Assembly: GCF_001426185.1 (NCBI RefSeq)
Contig: NZ_LMRP01000001.1
Span: 1,218,765-1,282,764 of the forward strand
Length of the DNA: 64,000 nt
Direction: 5' to 3'
DNA from: Rhodococcus sp. Leaf247
Lineage (GTDB): Bacteria > Actinomycetota > Actinomycetes > Mycobacteriales > Mycobacteriaceae
Below, one piece after another: positions 35,218-43,907 of this stretch. The first letter of the stretch is position 1. Every line of letters begins with the position of its first letter. The notes under the pieces were generated by a model. That model worked only from the letters and a program-made list of their open reading frames with translations, did no database searches and was not told the DNA's origin. The position numbers and the translations under genes are program-made.

Positions 35218-36741
35218 CTACTGGCCGGTCAGACCCCACAGGGGCGGCCGTGCGTCCCCGAGATCGATGTTGACGGACTTGACCGCGGTGTACTCCCGGA
35301 GGGTCTCGAACGAAAGTTCACGTCCGAATCCGCTGTCGCCCCGGCCACCCATCGGCATACCGGGCGGGAGGTCGAACCAACGATTCACCCAGACGATGCC
35401 GGCATTCAGACGATCGGCGAACTGGTGCGCGCGGCGCAGGTTCTGGGTCCATACCCCGGCGGCCAAGCCGTACGGCGACGCATTGGCGCGCGCGATCGCC
35501 TCGTCGTCGGTGCGGTATCGCTCCGCGACCGTGACCGGGCCGAACACCTCGGTACGCACGATCGTCGACCGTCCCTCCGGATCGGCCAGCAACACGGGTC
35601 GGTGGTAGAAACCCTCGCGTAACGAGTCGTCGAGCTCGAGCGGTTCGTCACCGACGACGACCGACACACCTTCGGCGCGCGCCTTCGCGACGTGAGCGCT
35701 GACCAGCTCCAGTTGACGACGCGAGACCAGTGGGCCCATCTCGCTGCGCGGGTCGGTCGCATCGCCCACCCTGATCGTTCGCGCCACCGCCGCGAACCGG
35801 TCGACGAAGTCGTCGTGGATGTCGTCGTGCAGAAGCAATCGCGACGAGGCTATGCACGCCTGCCCGTTGGCGAGATAGATCCCCATCAGGGCGTCCTGGA
35901 CAGCGAGATCGAGATCGGCGTCGGCAGCCACGATCATGGGTCCCTTGCCACCGAGTTCCATCAGACTGGGGCGAAGGATCTGCGCCGCCGAGCCGAGGAT
36001 GGCCCGCGCGGTCTCGGGACCTCCGGTGAACGAGATCTTCGCGACGCCCGGATGGGAGACCAGAGCCGCGCCCGTCTCGGGCCCGAAGCCCGTCACGATG
36101 TTGAGCACCCCGGCCGGCAGCAGATCGGCGATCAGGCGGGTGAATTCCAGAATGCTCGCGGAGGCGTACTCGGACGGCTTGACCACCACGGTGTTACCCG
36201 CGGCGAGTGCCGGTGCCACCTTGTTCGCGAAGGTGATCAGCGGGGAGTTCCACGAGATGATCGCGGCGACGACTCCGAGGGGTTCGCGCTTGGTGTAGAG
36301 CAGCGTGTCGGCGTTCGACAGTGGGATCTGTTCACCGTTGAAGGCGCGCACGACGCCGGCGTAGAACCGGAAGATCGCGGTGACAGTGGGTATGTCGGCG
36401 ATGCCCGCCTCCCGCACAGGCCGGCCGTTCTCGGTCGCCAGGAGGGCGCCGAAGCGGGCGCCGTCCGACTCGAAGCGGTCGGCGATCGACAACAGAAGTG
36501 CCTGTCGCTGTTCCTGTGTCGTCCTGCGCCACAGCGTGAACGCCTGGCCGGCCGCCGCGACAGCGGACTCGACATCGGCGGCCGTCCCCTGCGGCAGCAC
36601 CGCCCACGGGGTACCAACGCTCGGATCGACAGCGTCGAAGGCGTCACGGGAGCGCACCCACTCGCCTCCGATGAACTGCTCGTAGTCCCCTCCGGGTACG
36701 AAAGCCGCGCGCGCGGACTCCGTCGACAGTGTGGTGGACAT
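35218..36741 (-). CDS. aldehyde dehydrogenase
   Basis: A 507-residue NAD(P)-dependent aldehyde dehydrogenase. It shows AAIISWNSPLITFANKVAPALAAG for cofactor binding, FTGGPETARAIL, the base E in LMELGGKGPMI, the catalytic cysteine in LANGQACIASSRLLL, and the C-terminal GGRGDSGFGRELSFETL. It has a short N-terminal extension compared with the other aldehyde dehydrogenase in this module. The ATG at 36741 follows AGAAGGAGAAACA. Lying in the operon with a copper amine oxidase, it is the natural enzyme to oxidise the aldehyde made from an amine. Confidence 0.92.
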   Translation of the reverse strand: MSTTLSTESARAAFVPGGDYEQFIGGEWVRSRDAFDAVDPSVGTPWAVLPQGTAADVESAVAAAGQAFTLWRRTTQEQRQALLLSIADRFESDGARFGALLATENGRPVREAGIADIPTVTAIFRFYAGVVRAFNGEQIPLSNADTLLYTKREPLGVVAAIISWNSPLITFANKVAPALAAGNTVVVKPSEYASASILEFTRLIADLLPAGVLNIVTGFGPETGAALVSHPGVAKISFTGGPETARAILGSAAQILRPSLMELGGKGPMIVAADADLDLAVQDALMGIYLANGQACIASSRLLLHDDIHDDFVDRFAAVARTIRVGDATDPRSEMGPLVSRRQLELVSAHVAKARAEGVSVVVGDEPLELDDSLREGFYHRPVLLADPEGRSTIVRTEVFGPVTVAERYRTDDEAIARANASPYGLAAGVWTQNLRRAHQFADRLNAGIVWVNRWFDLPPGMPMGGRGDSGFGRELSFETLREYTAVKSVNIDLGDARPPLWGLTGQ

Positions 36742-36796
36742 TGTTTCTCCTTCTGACGTGACTTCGGTCGGCGACGGGTCCATCCCGACGACGGTG

Positions 36797-37654
36797 CTAA
36801 CGAAACGACGCCGTGACGGATCCGAGACCGGTCAACGACGCCGTGACCGTCTGCCCTGCCACGACCGGGCGCATCGGACCCAGCGCTCCGGACAGGACCA
36901 CCTGCCCGGCACGCAGAGGGCGGCCGAGGTCGCGAGCGGTCCGCGCCAGCCACCGGACAGCAGTGACCGGGTCCCCGAGGCAGGCAGCACCGGTGCCCTC
37001 GGACACCTGATCACCGTCGATGGTCATCGTCATCGATACGCCGACGAGGTCGAGGTCTTGCACGCTTACCCGGTTCTCGCCGAGCACGTAGGCGCCCGCC
37101 GACGCGTTGTCGGCAACGGTGTCGGCGAAGCTGATGTCCCACTTCGCGATACGGCTTCCGCAGACCTCGAGAGCAGCGACCACGTAGTCGGTCGCCGACC
37201 GTATCTGGTCCGCATCGAGCGGCCCGTCCGCAAGATCGTCGCCCAGCACGAAGGCGATCTCGGCCTCGACACGAGGTTGCATCACTGCGCCCGTGGGAAT
37301 CTCGGCACCGTCACGATGAGCCATGTCGTTGAACAGAATTCCGAAATCCGGACGATCGACACCGAGTTGCGCCTGCACGGCCTCGGAGGTCAGGCCGATC
37401 TTGCGCCCCACGACGACCGCCCCCGCCTCCTGGCGTCGTACGGTGAGGATCTCCTGCACCGCATAGGCGGCCGCCACGTCGTCGCGGCCTATCAGATCGC
37501 GAACCGGCTCGCACGGATCGTCATGGGCAGCAGCGTGATACAGCCGCACAGCGGCCGCCTCGATGTTTCTCTGGCTCACAGTCACGTCGCAAGCTTCGGA
37601 CACGGGTACATCACCGACAACACCCGCGTCTCGCTCAGTGATCCCCCCGGCCAC
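36797..37654 (-). CDS. 2-keto-4-pentenoate hydratase family protein
   Basis: A protein of 262-285 residues of the MhpD/BphH/HsaE fold that adds water to 2-hydroxypenta-2,4-dienoate to give 4-hydroxy-2-oxovalerate, the substrate of the aldolase encoded at 20.9 kb. Signatures are VVGRKIGLTSEAVQAQLGVD, DFGILFNDMAH, PRVEAEIAFVLGDDL (metal ligands) and YVVAALEVCGSRIAKWDISFADTVADNAS. The start is uncertain: GTG at about 37585 (VTVSQRNIEAAAVRLY) gives the usual family length, while 37654 adds 23 residues. It follows an MFS gene and precedes an aldehyde dehydrogenase gene. Confidence 0.9.
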   Translation of the reverse strand: MAGGITERDAGVVGDVPVSEACDVTVSQRNIEAAAVRLYHAAAHDDPCEPVRDLIGRDDVAAAYAVQEILTVRRQEAGAVVVGRKIGLTSEAVQAQLGVDRPDFGILFNDMAHRDGAEIPTGAVMQPRVEAEIAFVLGDDLADGPLDADQIRSATDYVVAALEVCGSRIAKWDISFADTVADNASAGAYVLGENRVSVQDLDLVGVSMTMTIDGDQVSEGTGAACLGDPVTAVRWLARTARDLGRPLRAGQVVLSGALGPMRPVVAGQTVTASLTGLGSVTASFR

Positions 37655-37660
37655 GCCCAG

Positions 37661-38845
37661 TCACACGGACGTCGTCGGACGCGGCCGAAGGCCGACCACG
37701 GCGAGCACCACGGCGACCGATGCGGCGAACGCCATCGACGATGCGACCGCGAGAGCATCGTTTCCGAGGAGTCCGACCACCGGGGCGGCCGCTGCGGCAC
37801 AGGCGAACTGGACGCCGCCGATCACCGCCGCCGCGGTTCCGGCGACCGCTCGCTTGTCGGCCATGGCCTGCGCCGGGGCGTTCGGCAGGACTGTGCCCAT
37901 CACCGCCAGCATCAGGAAGACCGGAACGATGAACCCGGTCGCTCCGCCGGAGCCGGTCGCCGCCAGCACCACGAAGACGACTGCCACGGCCGCGCCGAGG
38001 AACAACGCCGTCAGCAGCACTGTGCGTGTCGGCCATCGACGGACGAAGAGCACGTTGAGCTGGGAGGAGGCGATCAGCACCACAGCGCCGGCGGCGAAGG
38101 CCCACCCGAACTGGTACGGCGTGAGCCCGAAGCTGCCTTGCAGGACGAACGGCGACGCCGAGATATAGGAGAACATCACCACCCGCCCGAGACCGCACAC
38201 GAGGACCATCGACACGAAAGCGCGGTCGGAGCCGAGGGACAGGTAATTCCTCATCACTCTGCGCGCGCCCGCCTTCTGGCGTGCGCCCGGAGGCAGTGTC
38301 TCGGGCAGCGCCACCATCCCGAGAACGACCGACGTCAGCCCCAATGCCGCCAGGACGACGAAGATCACCCGCCAGGTCGACACGTCGACGACGAGACTTC
38401 CGATCGACGGAGCCAGAATGGGTGCCACGCCCATCACCAGCATCAACCGGGACAGCATGGCGGCGGCGGCATCACCGTCGTACAGATCTCGCACCACGGC
38501 CATGGCGAGAACGGCCCCCGCGGCGCCTCCGAAACCTTGGATCACTCGCAACACCGCGAGTGCCTCGATCCCCGGCGCGACGGCACAGCCCAGTGAGGCG
38601 ACCACGTGCAGTGTCGAGCCCACTATCAGCGGTCGTCGCCTACCCATCGCATCCGAGAGCGGACCGATGACCAATTGTCCGGCTGCGAACCCGAGCAAGG
38701 TACCGGTGAGCGTGAATTGCACCGCCGTCTCCGAGATTGCGAACTCGGTCGCGATGAACGGGAAAGCAGACAGATACATGTCGACGGTGAACGGTCCGAG
38801 CGCGGTGAGTGCACCGAGCAGCACGACCAGACGACGTCGGGTCAT
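37661..38845 (-). CDS. Bcr/CflA-type MFS transporter
   Basis: A 394-residue, 12-helix inner-membrane transporter. The ATG at 38845 (MTRRRLVVLLGALTALGPFTVDMYLSAFP) is a textbook Bcr/CflA start, followed by IGPLSDAMGRRRPLIVG (motif A) and VIQGFGGAAGAVLAMAVVRDL. The frame stays open upstream, but that part looks non-coding and would overlap the next gene. Members export drugs or small peptides. In this operon it may export or import a pathway compound or relieve toxicity of an aromatic intermediate. Confidence 0.88.
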   Translation of the reverse strand: MTRRRLVVLLGALTALGPFTVDMYLSAFPFIATEFAISETAVQFTLTGTLLGFAAGQLVIGPLSDAMGRRRPLIVGSTLHVVASLGCAVAPGIEALAVLRVIQGFGGAAGAVLAMAVVRDLYDGDAAAAMLSRLMLVMGVAPILAPSIGSLVVDVSTWRVIFVVLAALGLTSVVLGMVALPETLPPGARQKAGARRVMRNYLSLGSDRAFVSMVLVCGLGRVVMFSYISASPFVLQGSFGLTPYQFGWAFAAGAVVLIASSQLNVLFVRRWPTRTVLLTALFLGAAVAVVFVVLAATGSGGATGFIVPVFLMLAVMGTVLPNAPAQAMADKRAVAGTAAAVIGGVQFACAAAAAPVVGLLGNDALAVASSMAFAASVAVVLAVVGLRPRPTTSV

Positions 38846-38925
38846 GCCGCTCGGTGCACTCCAGGCGGGGACGACAGAGCCGCTACCCCGACTGCGGCCG
38901 GCGGCCGTCGTGGGAAGAAAGTCGG

Positions 38926-39417
38926 TCAACGCGACGAGCGCAGAAGGCGCACGGCCGCGCCCACCGCCACCACGACCTGCAGGACCGCGAGAATCAGTCC
39001 GGCCTGCATCGGTCCATCGACCAGTCCTGTGGTTGCCGGATTGCCGGATCCTGTCATGCCCGCGTCGGTGTGACCCATCGCCGCGTGGTCCATGCCTGCG
39101 TGAATCCGGTGGCCCGCACTCGAGTGCACCAGCAGCATCGCGATCCCGAAACCGGCGGTCACCATGTACCCCCGGAGCGAGCCACCGCTCCCCCGCCGGC
39201 ACGTGAACGCCACGCAGAGACCGGACAGCAGGAGCATCGGCACGACCATGGCGAGCATCGACGTTCCGGTCACCAGCAGCAGCACGACGTGCATTCCGAA
39301 GCACAGGACGGCGACTGCAGGGAGCGCAGCGATGACCAGATCGACCGGCGATGCGCTGTTCCCGCGCCGAGCCTCGGAATGCACCACGGCGTCGGGCAGT
39401 CGATGCGTCAGTGACAT
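38926..39417 (-). CDS. small membrane protein of four helices, histidine/methionine-rich loop
   Basis: A 163-residue protein with about four membrane helices (ALPAVAVLCFGMHVVLLLV, MLAMVVPMLLLSGLCVAF, YMVTAGFGIAMLLVHSS, AGLILAVLQVVVAVGAAV). Between the third and fourth is a loop HRIHAGMDHAAMGHTDAGM, rich in His and Met, of the kind that binds copper. The gene starts inside the 3' end of the copper amine oxidase gene (10-base overlap). A role in copper supply to that enzyme is a reasonable guess from the loop and the coupling, but no family is known to me. Confidence 0.7.
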   Translation of the reverse strand: MSLTHRLPDAVVHSEARRGNSASPVDLVIAALPAVAVLCFGMHVVLLLVTGTSMLAMVVPMLLLSGLCVAFTCRRGSGGSLRGYMVTAGFGIAMLLVHSSAGHRIHAGMDHAAMGHTDAGMTGSGNPATTGLVDGPMQAGLILAVLQVVVAVGAAVRLLRSSR

Positions 39418-41336
39418 GACGGGCCGCTGTCGGACGTACCGCCGGTGTGTGCCGTCGACGAGGCGGGCACGTCGAGTGCCGGGTTCTTGTCGAAGAAGTT
39501 GACGGGCAACAGATGGAAGCCCACGACCTCGGTCGGCATCACCGGCCAGTCCTCGGCCCGCGGGATATGCGTCACGCCCAGGGTGTGCCACAGAACGACG
39601 TCCGTGTTGTCTGTCGCGCGATTCTCCGCGGTCCACCGGGGAAGCCCGTCACCGGAGCGACTCTGGTTGGGGAAATCGCCACTGGGGCGCATTTCGGCGG
39701 GAGAATACGGCGTCACCCACATGTTCCTGGTGGCGAAGCCGGCGCGCGCTGCGATGAGAGACGGTGCTTGCGCCAGCATCGTCGCCGAGGACCACCCGGG
39801 CAAGAACTTGTAGCCCACCGGGTTTCCCCACGCGTTGCGCTTCGACGTGTTCACGACGGACCAGCTGCGAGACGATTGCGGGTTGGTGTGGTCGTCACCG
39901 GTCAGCTCACGGTCGATGATCGTCTTCTTGACGCCGATCGCGTTGCCGTACGGATTCTCCGGCCCCACCGGCACCCCGTAGGCATCGTTCTGTACGACCG
40001 TGTTCTCCCACCCGTCGATCTCGGTGTCCAATCGGAACGAGAACAGATGCTGGTGATAGCTGGACACGAGATTCTCGGCGATGCGGGTGCCATGTGCGGA
40101 CGTCTCTCCCGCTTCGACGGAACGGGTCTGCACGATGCCCAGCAGCTTGACCTCCATCTGAATGGACGCGTCCTGGTAGAAGTTCCAGTAGAAGCCGTAG
40201 TGGTAGTTGCCGACGGTGGCGATGAAGCTGATGACCAGCCGACGGGAGCGGCGCACATCGACCTTGCCGGTCATCCAGTCGGTGTGCTTCCACAGGATGC
40301 CGGCGTCCTCCTCGTGAATGCAGATGGCGTTCTCGATCGTGGTCGGCTCCCCGTTCTCACCGGCGTTGACCGCGTCCAGGTAGACGATCTCGCCCAGACA
40401 ATCGCACCCGAGCCGCAAGGAATTCGCGAGCTTTCCGAGGCCGAATTCGCCGGCATCGAACGCACTGCGCCAGAAGTGCTCCTTGGACGGATCGCCGTAG
40501 GGAACGACCATCTCTCCCAGGGACGCGCGATGGAGCACCGAGCGGTAGTCGTCGCCGTCCTGGTACTCCACCGCGTGCAGGACCAAGCCTTCGAGCGGAT
40601 GCCAGTTGATGCGGAATCGCCACTTCTGCCACGTCAGTTCATGGCCGTCGATGGTGAATCCGACGCCCTCCGGCTGGGTGATGTGCAGCGGAGCGATGTC
40701 GGAACGCATCGGCTGATTGGCGTCCGCCGTGTAGTTGGCCTGGTCGACGTTCATCGGCCGAACCCCGAAGTCGTGCACCTCGAGGACCTTCATCGCGACC
40801 AGGTCGACCACAGCGATGACGCCTTCGATGGGATGCGCGTACCCGTTGTCGTCGGGGAAATCGCGGTAGTAGGACACTGATCCCGCGAGACGTCGGCCCT
40901 CCACCTCGTAGTCGAGCACGCCGGGAACTGCCATGTTGGCCACTCCCCACGGGTCGATCTGAACCTTGCTCATGTCGGTGATGCCTCGCAGGGCCAACGC
41001 GGCTACATAGCGCGGGTCCTGCTTGATCAGGTCCGGAGCGAGGTCGAACTCGTCGAGGAGGACAGGTGCGGCGCCGTCCGTGATCACCTCCGAGGAGACG
41101 ACTGCAGCAGCCTCGAGATCGACGACGACGTCGTGTGTCGTGCCGGATGCGCGATCGACGAGCAAGACCCGTGCACGACGGGGGATTCGATGACCCTCCC
41201 GAAGCAGTCGTTTGTCGGGTTCGTCGGTATAGACCGCGGCGAATCCAGGCCTCGCAGCGATGGCTTCACGGCGGACGACATCCGCGACGAGGCTGAACTC
41301 GTCAGCAGTCAGGGAATCGAAGAGCGGGTTACGCAC
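39408..41336 (-). CDS. copper amine oxidase (primary-amine oxidase)
   Basis: A 642-residue quinoprotein that oxidises primary amines to aldehydes with release of ammonia and hydrogen peroxide. The first ~200 residues are the N2/N3 domains. The rest is the catalytic barrel: FDAGEFGLGKLANSL (catalytic base region), the cofactor site TVGNYHYGFYW with topaquinone precursor Y378, copper ligands HxH in SSYHQHLFSF, and the third histidine in GVTHIPRAEDWPVMP. The consensus after the tyrosine is Asp or Glu; here it is H379. No secretion signal is seen. GTG start with GAAAGGA upstream. The amine permease two genes earlier supports uptake and intracellular use. Confidence 0.93.
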   Translation of the reverse strand: MRNPLFDSLTADEFSLVADVVRREAIAARPGFAAVYTDEPDKRLLREGHRIPRRARVLLVDRASGTTHDVVVDLEAAAVVSSEVITDGAAPVLLDEFDLAPDLIKQDPRYVAALALRGITDMSKVQIDPWGVANMAVPGVLDYEVEGRRLAGSVSYYRDFPDDNGYAHPIEGVIAVVDLVAMKVLEVHDFGVRPMNVDQANYTADANQPMRSDIAPLHITQPEGVGFTIDGHELTWQKWRFRINWHPLEGLVLHAVEYQDGDDYRSVLHRASLGEMVVPYGDPSKEHFWRSAFDAGEFGLGKLANSLRLGCDCLGEIVYLDAVNAGENGEPTTIENAICIHEEDAGILWKHTDWMTGKVDVRRSRRLVISFIATVGNYHYGFYWNFYQDASIQMEVKLLGIVQTRSVEAGETSAHGTRIAENLVSSYHQHLFSFRLDTEIDGWENTVVQNDAYGVPVGPENPYGNAIGVKKTIIDRELTGDDHTNPQSSRSWSVVNTSKRNAWGNPVGYKFLPGWSSATMLAQAPSLIAARAGFATRNMWVTPYSPAEMRPSGDFPNQSRSGDGLPRWTAENRATDNTDVVLWHTLGVTHIPRAEDWPVMPTEVVGFHLLPVNFFDKNPALDVPASSTAHTGGTSDSGPSCH

Positions 41337-41439
41337 GGGTGGTTCCTTTCATGGCGTTCATCCGGCTCGGGTTGCGATGTGCCGGCGTGTGATGCCCACA
41401 CAACCAGCGAGTCGACCTGCGTGCAGCTGAAGGTTCTGC

Positions 41440-42276
41440 TCAGCGATCCACGGTCGTTCGAGCGTTCAGAAACTCCACGACCGCGCCGGCGACTTCCACC
41501 GGCAACTGCTCCATCATCGGAATCGTCCCGCCCTCGACGACCACGATCTCCACGGCGGACGCACCGACGAGCGCTCGTCTCATCACCTCGACATCGGGGA
41601 ACGAGAACGGGTCCGCATCACCGCCGAGGATGAGTACCGGAGCAGTCACCGAGGCGATGCGGTCCTCCATCACGTACCGCGCGCAGGCATTGTGTCCTTC
41701 GGCGGGATCGACTCCGGGCGCGAGCGCATCGCGCACGAAGCGATCGAGAAGGTCGGGACGATGTGCGGGGTAGTACGGGGCGCGTTGGTTCCACCACGTG
41801 ATCAGGTGACCTCCGTCGTCGTCTCTCTCCGCGGCGTCGACGGAGGGTCCGTCCTTGTGACGAGCGCGGTATTCGGGTCCGGTGAAGGAGGGGGACGACA
41901 GCACCAACGCATCCACACGACCGGCTGCTGCGGCAGCGAGTTCCACGGCGACGACGGCCCCCGTGTGATGACCCAGGACCGAGAAGTGGTCGAGCCCGAG
42001 GGCATCGGCCAGATACAGGGCACCCGACGCGTACTGCTCGATCGACTGCGGCCCGGACGGTTTGGCCGACTGACCGAATCCGTACATGTCCATCGCGATC
42101 ACGCGACGTGACGACGCGATGAGCGGCAGAAGTTCGGCGAACTCGTCGCAGGAGCGCGGAGTCTGATGCAAGCAGATGAGCGGGACGCCGTCGGAACCGG
42201 CTTCGGCGTAGTGCAACTGCCCGAGCGGTGTGTCCGCGTAGCCGTGCCGAACCGCGGTCGCGTCATCCTTCGGCAC
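41440..42276 (-). CDS. alpha/beta hydrolase-fold protein with altered nucleophile
   Basis: A 278-residue alpha/beta hydrolase fold. It has PLICLHQTPRSCDEFAELLP, VIAMDMYGFGQSAKP, and, where the nucleophile GxSxG should be, VLGHHTGAVVAVEL: the serine position is histidine followed by threonine. The acid region is LILGGDADPFSFPD, and the usual catalytic histidine region reads VVEGGTIPMMEQ, so that histidine is also not obvious. It may therefore bind rather than hydrolyse. The GTG at 42276 begins four bases after the permease stop; the frame remains open upstream into that gene. Confidence 0.8.
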   Translation of the reverse strand: MPKDDATAVRHGYADTPLGQLHYAEAGSDGVPLICLHQTPRSCDEFAELLPLIASSRRVIAMDMYGFGQSAKPSGPQSIEQYASGALYLADALGLDHFSVLGHHTGAVVAVELAAAAAGRVDALVLSSPSFTGPEYRARHKDGPSVDAAERDDDGGHLITWWNQRAPYYPAHRPDLLDRFVRDALAPGVDPAEGHNACARYVMEDRIASVTAPVLILGGDADPFSFPDVEVMRRALVGASAVEIVVVEGGTIPMMEQLPVEVAGAVVEFLNARTTVDR

Positions 42277-42280
42277 AGCG

Positions 42281-43729
42281 TCAGTCGACAAGGGTGCGTC
42301 CCATGTTGGCGTACGCCTCCGGGCGGTTCCTCCGTGCATGGAGCGCGACCCCGACAGCGACAACGATGGTGAGCACGTGAAGCAAGGGCAACCCGTTGAT
42401 GATCACCGAATCGGTGCCGGTGATAGCGGGGAAATTGGACAGTGCGAAGTACGTGATCGCGCCGAAACCGATCAATGCCAGGGTGGGCGCAACCGTTCGG
42501 GCCCAACCGAACTGGCGCTGCCGCGCGAAGAACACCAGCACTGCCAGCGAGGTGGTGGTGATCAGGACCATCAGGCCTACCGCTCCGAAACCGGTGAGCG
42601 AGGACGAGAGGTTCGTCAGGGGGTCGAGACCGGCGAGAGCGAACGCCACGATGACGAGCGTCTCGATCACGTAGCTCGTCGAGCCGGCGACGACAGGAGA
42701 TTGATGGCGCGGATGCAACGTACGCATCGACCGCGGTAGGAATCCGTCGCGCCCCAGAGCGAAAAGGTAGCGCGACGCCGCGTTGTGGAACGCGAGCATC
42801 CCGGCGAAGCAGCTGGTCACGATCAGCACCTCGAGCGTCGTGGTCCACGCCGGCCCGACGAACTCGTCACTGAGGTCGTAGACGAACGTGCCAGGACTCG
42901 CGGCCGCTGCAGCCGTGGCACCGCTCGAGCTGGCGAGGAAGGCCCACGATGTCAGGACGAAGAACAGTCCGATGCAGGCCATCGAGATGTAGGTCGCCCG
43001 TGGAACTGTGCGCTGCGGATCACGCGCCTCTTCTGCGTAGATGGCCGTTCCCTCGAAACCCTGGTAGCACGAGAACGCGAAGATCATGGCGACGCCGATG
43101 ACTCCTGGAACGAAGACCTCGCTGGGGCTGAAGGATTCCAGCGGCAGACTTCCGAACCCGTTCCGCGCGATGATCGCGACGTCCAGCACGACGATCACGA
43201 CCAATTCGATGACGAGAGCGACGCCCAGGACTCCAGCAGCGAGGGTGATCTTGCGATACCCCAGGAGGAACGTGATCAGCAGACCAGCCAGTGTGTAGAC
43301 CCACCACGGAAGATCGATGCCCGCCAGCTTGTTCATGCTGCCGGCGGCGAAGAAGCCCATGGCGCCACCGGTGGCGACGGAGAGGGCGATGTACGCACTG
43401 CTGGCGATGTAGGCACCGGCCAATCCGACGGGACGGCCCAACCCCTTGACGATGTACGCGAAGAAGGCCCCGGCATTCTGCACGTACGGAACCATCCGTG
43501 TGAAACCGACCGCGAACAACAGCATGATCACCACCACGAACACGTACATGCCGGGCGTGCCGAGTCCCACTCCCAACCCGAACGCGAGCGGCAGAATCGC
43601 CACCGCGCCTCCTGCAGGTGCGACGGTGGCCATCACCATGAACACGATGTGGGCGACGTTCAGGCTCCCCTGCGCCAGCTCGGTCGTATCCTCCGCCGAC
43701 GACGTGCCGTTCTGCGTGCGTGGCACCAT
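42281..43729 (-). CDS. APC-family amino acid/amine permease
   Basis: A 482-residue, 12-helix inner-membrane permease. It opens AQGSLNVAHIVFMVMATVAPAGGAVAILPLAFGLG, a common form of the APC substrate loop, and contains GFEGTAIYAEEARDPQRTVPRATYIS, the conserved loop between helices 6 and 7. The ATG at 43729 has GAGGAG nine bases before it. As the first gene of the minus-strand operon that includes a copper amine oxidase, it probably imports the amine that feeds the pathway. Confidence 0.92.
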   Translation of the reverse strand: MVPRTQNGTSSAEDTTELAQGSLNVAHIVFMVMATVAPAGGAVAILPLAFGLGVGLGTPGMYVFVVVIMLLFAVGFTRMVPYVQNAGAFFAYIVKGLGRPVGLAGAYIASSAYIALSVATGGAMGFFAAGSMNKLAGIDLPWWVYTLAGLLITFLLGYRKITLAAGVLGVALVIELVVIVVLDVAIIARNGFGSLPLESFSPSEVFVPGVIGVAMIFAFSCYQGFEGTAIYAEEARDPQRTVPRATYISMACIGLFFVLTSWAFLASSSGATAAAAASPGTFVYDLSDEFVGPAWTTTLEVLIVTSCFAGMLAFHNAASRYLFALGRDGFLPRSMRTLHPRHQSPVVAGSTSYVIETLVIVAFALAGLDPLTNLSSSLTGFGAVGLMVLITTTSLAVLVFFARQRQFGWARTVAPTLALIGFGAITYFALSNFPAITGTDSVIINGLPLLHVLTIVVAVGVALHARRNRPEAYANMGRTLVD

Positions 43730-43907
43730 AGATGTCAACTCCTCGAACCTGTGCAAGTGACGGCGGATGCCGTCGGACGCGATCAGTGTGAAGAGTTGTC
43801 GCCCCGATCATCACCAGCATGGTTCACTCAGCGACACCACGGACCCGTGCGCACCGAACTCGATCGATGCGAGTGGTTGCTGTCGGCGTCCACCGACGTC
43901 CGCACGC

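Noticed and set aside
36731-38596. 621-residue plus-strand frame rich in H, R and D
   Set aside because: Antisense to the hydratase and MFS genes; composition is that of a reversed membrane-protein gene.
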